NCBI GenBank assembly: GCA_050728695.1
Contig: JBOHJV010000002.1
Span: forward strand, 1 to 49,606
Length of the DNA: 49,606 bases
Source of the DNA: Methylocapsa sp050728695
Lineage (GTDB): Bacteria > Pseudomonadota > Alphaproteobacteria > Rhizobiales > Beijerinckiaceae
Direction: 5' to 3'
Shown here: piece after piece, positions 49,537 through 49,606 of the stretch
Position numbering within the stretch: the stretch's first letter is position 1
Layout: each line of letters starts with the position of its first letter
Notes under the pieces: model-generated
Databases searched by the model: none
Told to the model about the DNA's origin: nothing
What the model saw: the letters and a program-made list of their open reading frames with translations, nothing else
Program-made: the position numbers and the translations under genes

Positions 49537-49606
49537 TCATTCGACCTGCAAAAGCAGCGCGACAAGCTCGCTTTGGCGATGCGTGCCGGTCTTGGCGAAC
49601 ACCGCT
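49537..49606 (-). CDS. LuxR-type HTH regulator, C-terminal fragment
   Basis: The last 22 codons before TGA (49537-49539) read AVFAKTGTHRQSELVALLLQ and end VE. This matches the end of LuxR-family DNA-binding domains, where the recognition helix is followed by a K-TGT-R-QSELV helix. The rest lies beyond the window; the inducer domain is not visible. Confidence 0.6.
   Translation of the reverse strand, partial: AVFAKTGTHRQSELVALLLQVE

Overview
The window looks like a chromosomal segment of a GC-rich alphaproteobacterium of the Hyphomicrobiales (Rhizobiales), most likely a methylotroph or methanotroph of the Beijerinckiaceae type. The evidence is the cell-cycle regulator GcrA with GANTC sites in front of it, the mitofilin-hemY pair, the map-radC, ribH-nusB-thiL and cpoB-tilS-ftsH gene orders, a single-subunit NAD-dependent formate dehydrogenase, and family-typical small proteins. 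This placement rests on gene content and protein resemblance only; no search was run.

Region 1 (1-5559) is the right-hand end of an integrated accessory element that abuts the 3' end of a tRNA-Thr(CGT) gene. It carries an unknown gene interrupted by one in-frame TAA, a fused PrimPol/RepA-type helicase translationally coupled to it, a dense array of TGTCCGCA iterons directly behind the helicase (a likely origin), a small protein that keeps only the C-terminal GcrA domain, a small membrane protein, facing G-quadruplex-capable tracts and a 58-residue ORF. No integrase is visible; it may lie left of the window.

Region 2 (5560-14920) is mostly core chromosome: tRNA-Thr, hemY and mitofilin leftward; then an outer-membrane barrel protein, gcrA, a coiled-coil porin and a small esterase rightward. 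Two long stretches here (10076-10822, 11369-12324) hold no convincing gene.

Region 3 (15194-26241, rightward) is metabolic: NAD-formate dehydrogenase (NADH from C1 oxidation), gltB and gltD (glutamate synthase), a secreted right-handed beta-helix protein, methionine aminopeptidase and RadC. The beta-helix gene has a second copy 21.6 kb away (45292-46248), and both copies carry the same hairpin next to the ribosome binding site and a matching hairpin after the stop.

Region 4 (26277-38997, mostly leftward) has the K+-independent proton-pumping pyrophosphatase, a GNAT acetyltransferase, ribH-nusB-thiL, a lipoprotein, a DegP-like protease and the alpha ribosomal operon rpsM-rpsK-rpoA-rplQ. The last is cut off from secY-adk and uses TTG or GTG starts in three of its four genes. 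A flavin monooxygenase follows.

Region 5 (39278-49606) has small membrane proteins, cpoB-tilS-ftsH, the second beta-helix cassette, two tandem L,D-transpeptidases, a DUF459-type SGNH hydrolase and the C-terminal codons of a LuxR-type regulator at the right edge. Much of this region concerns the cell envelope.
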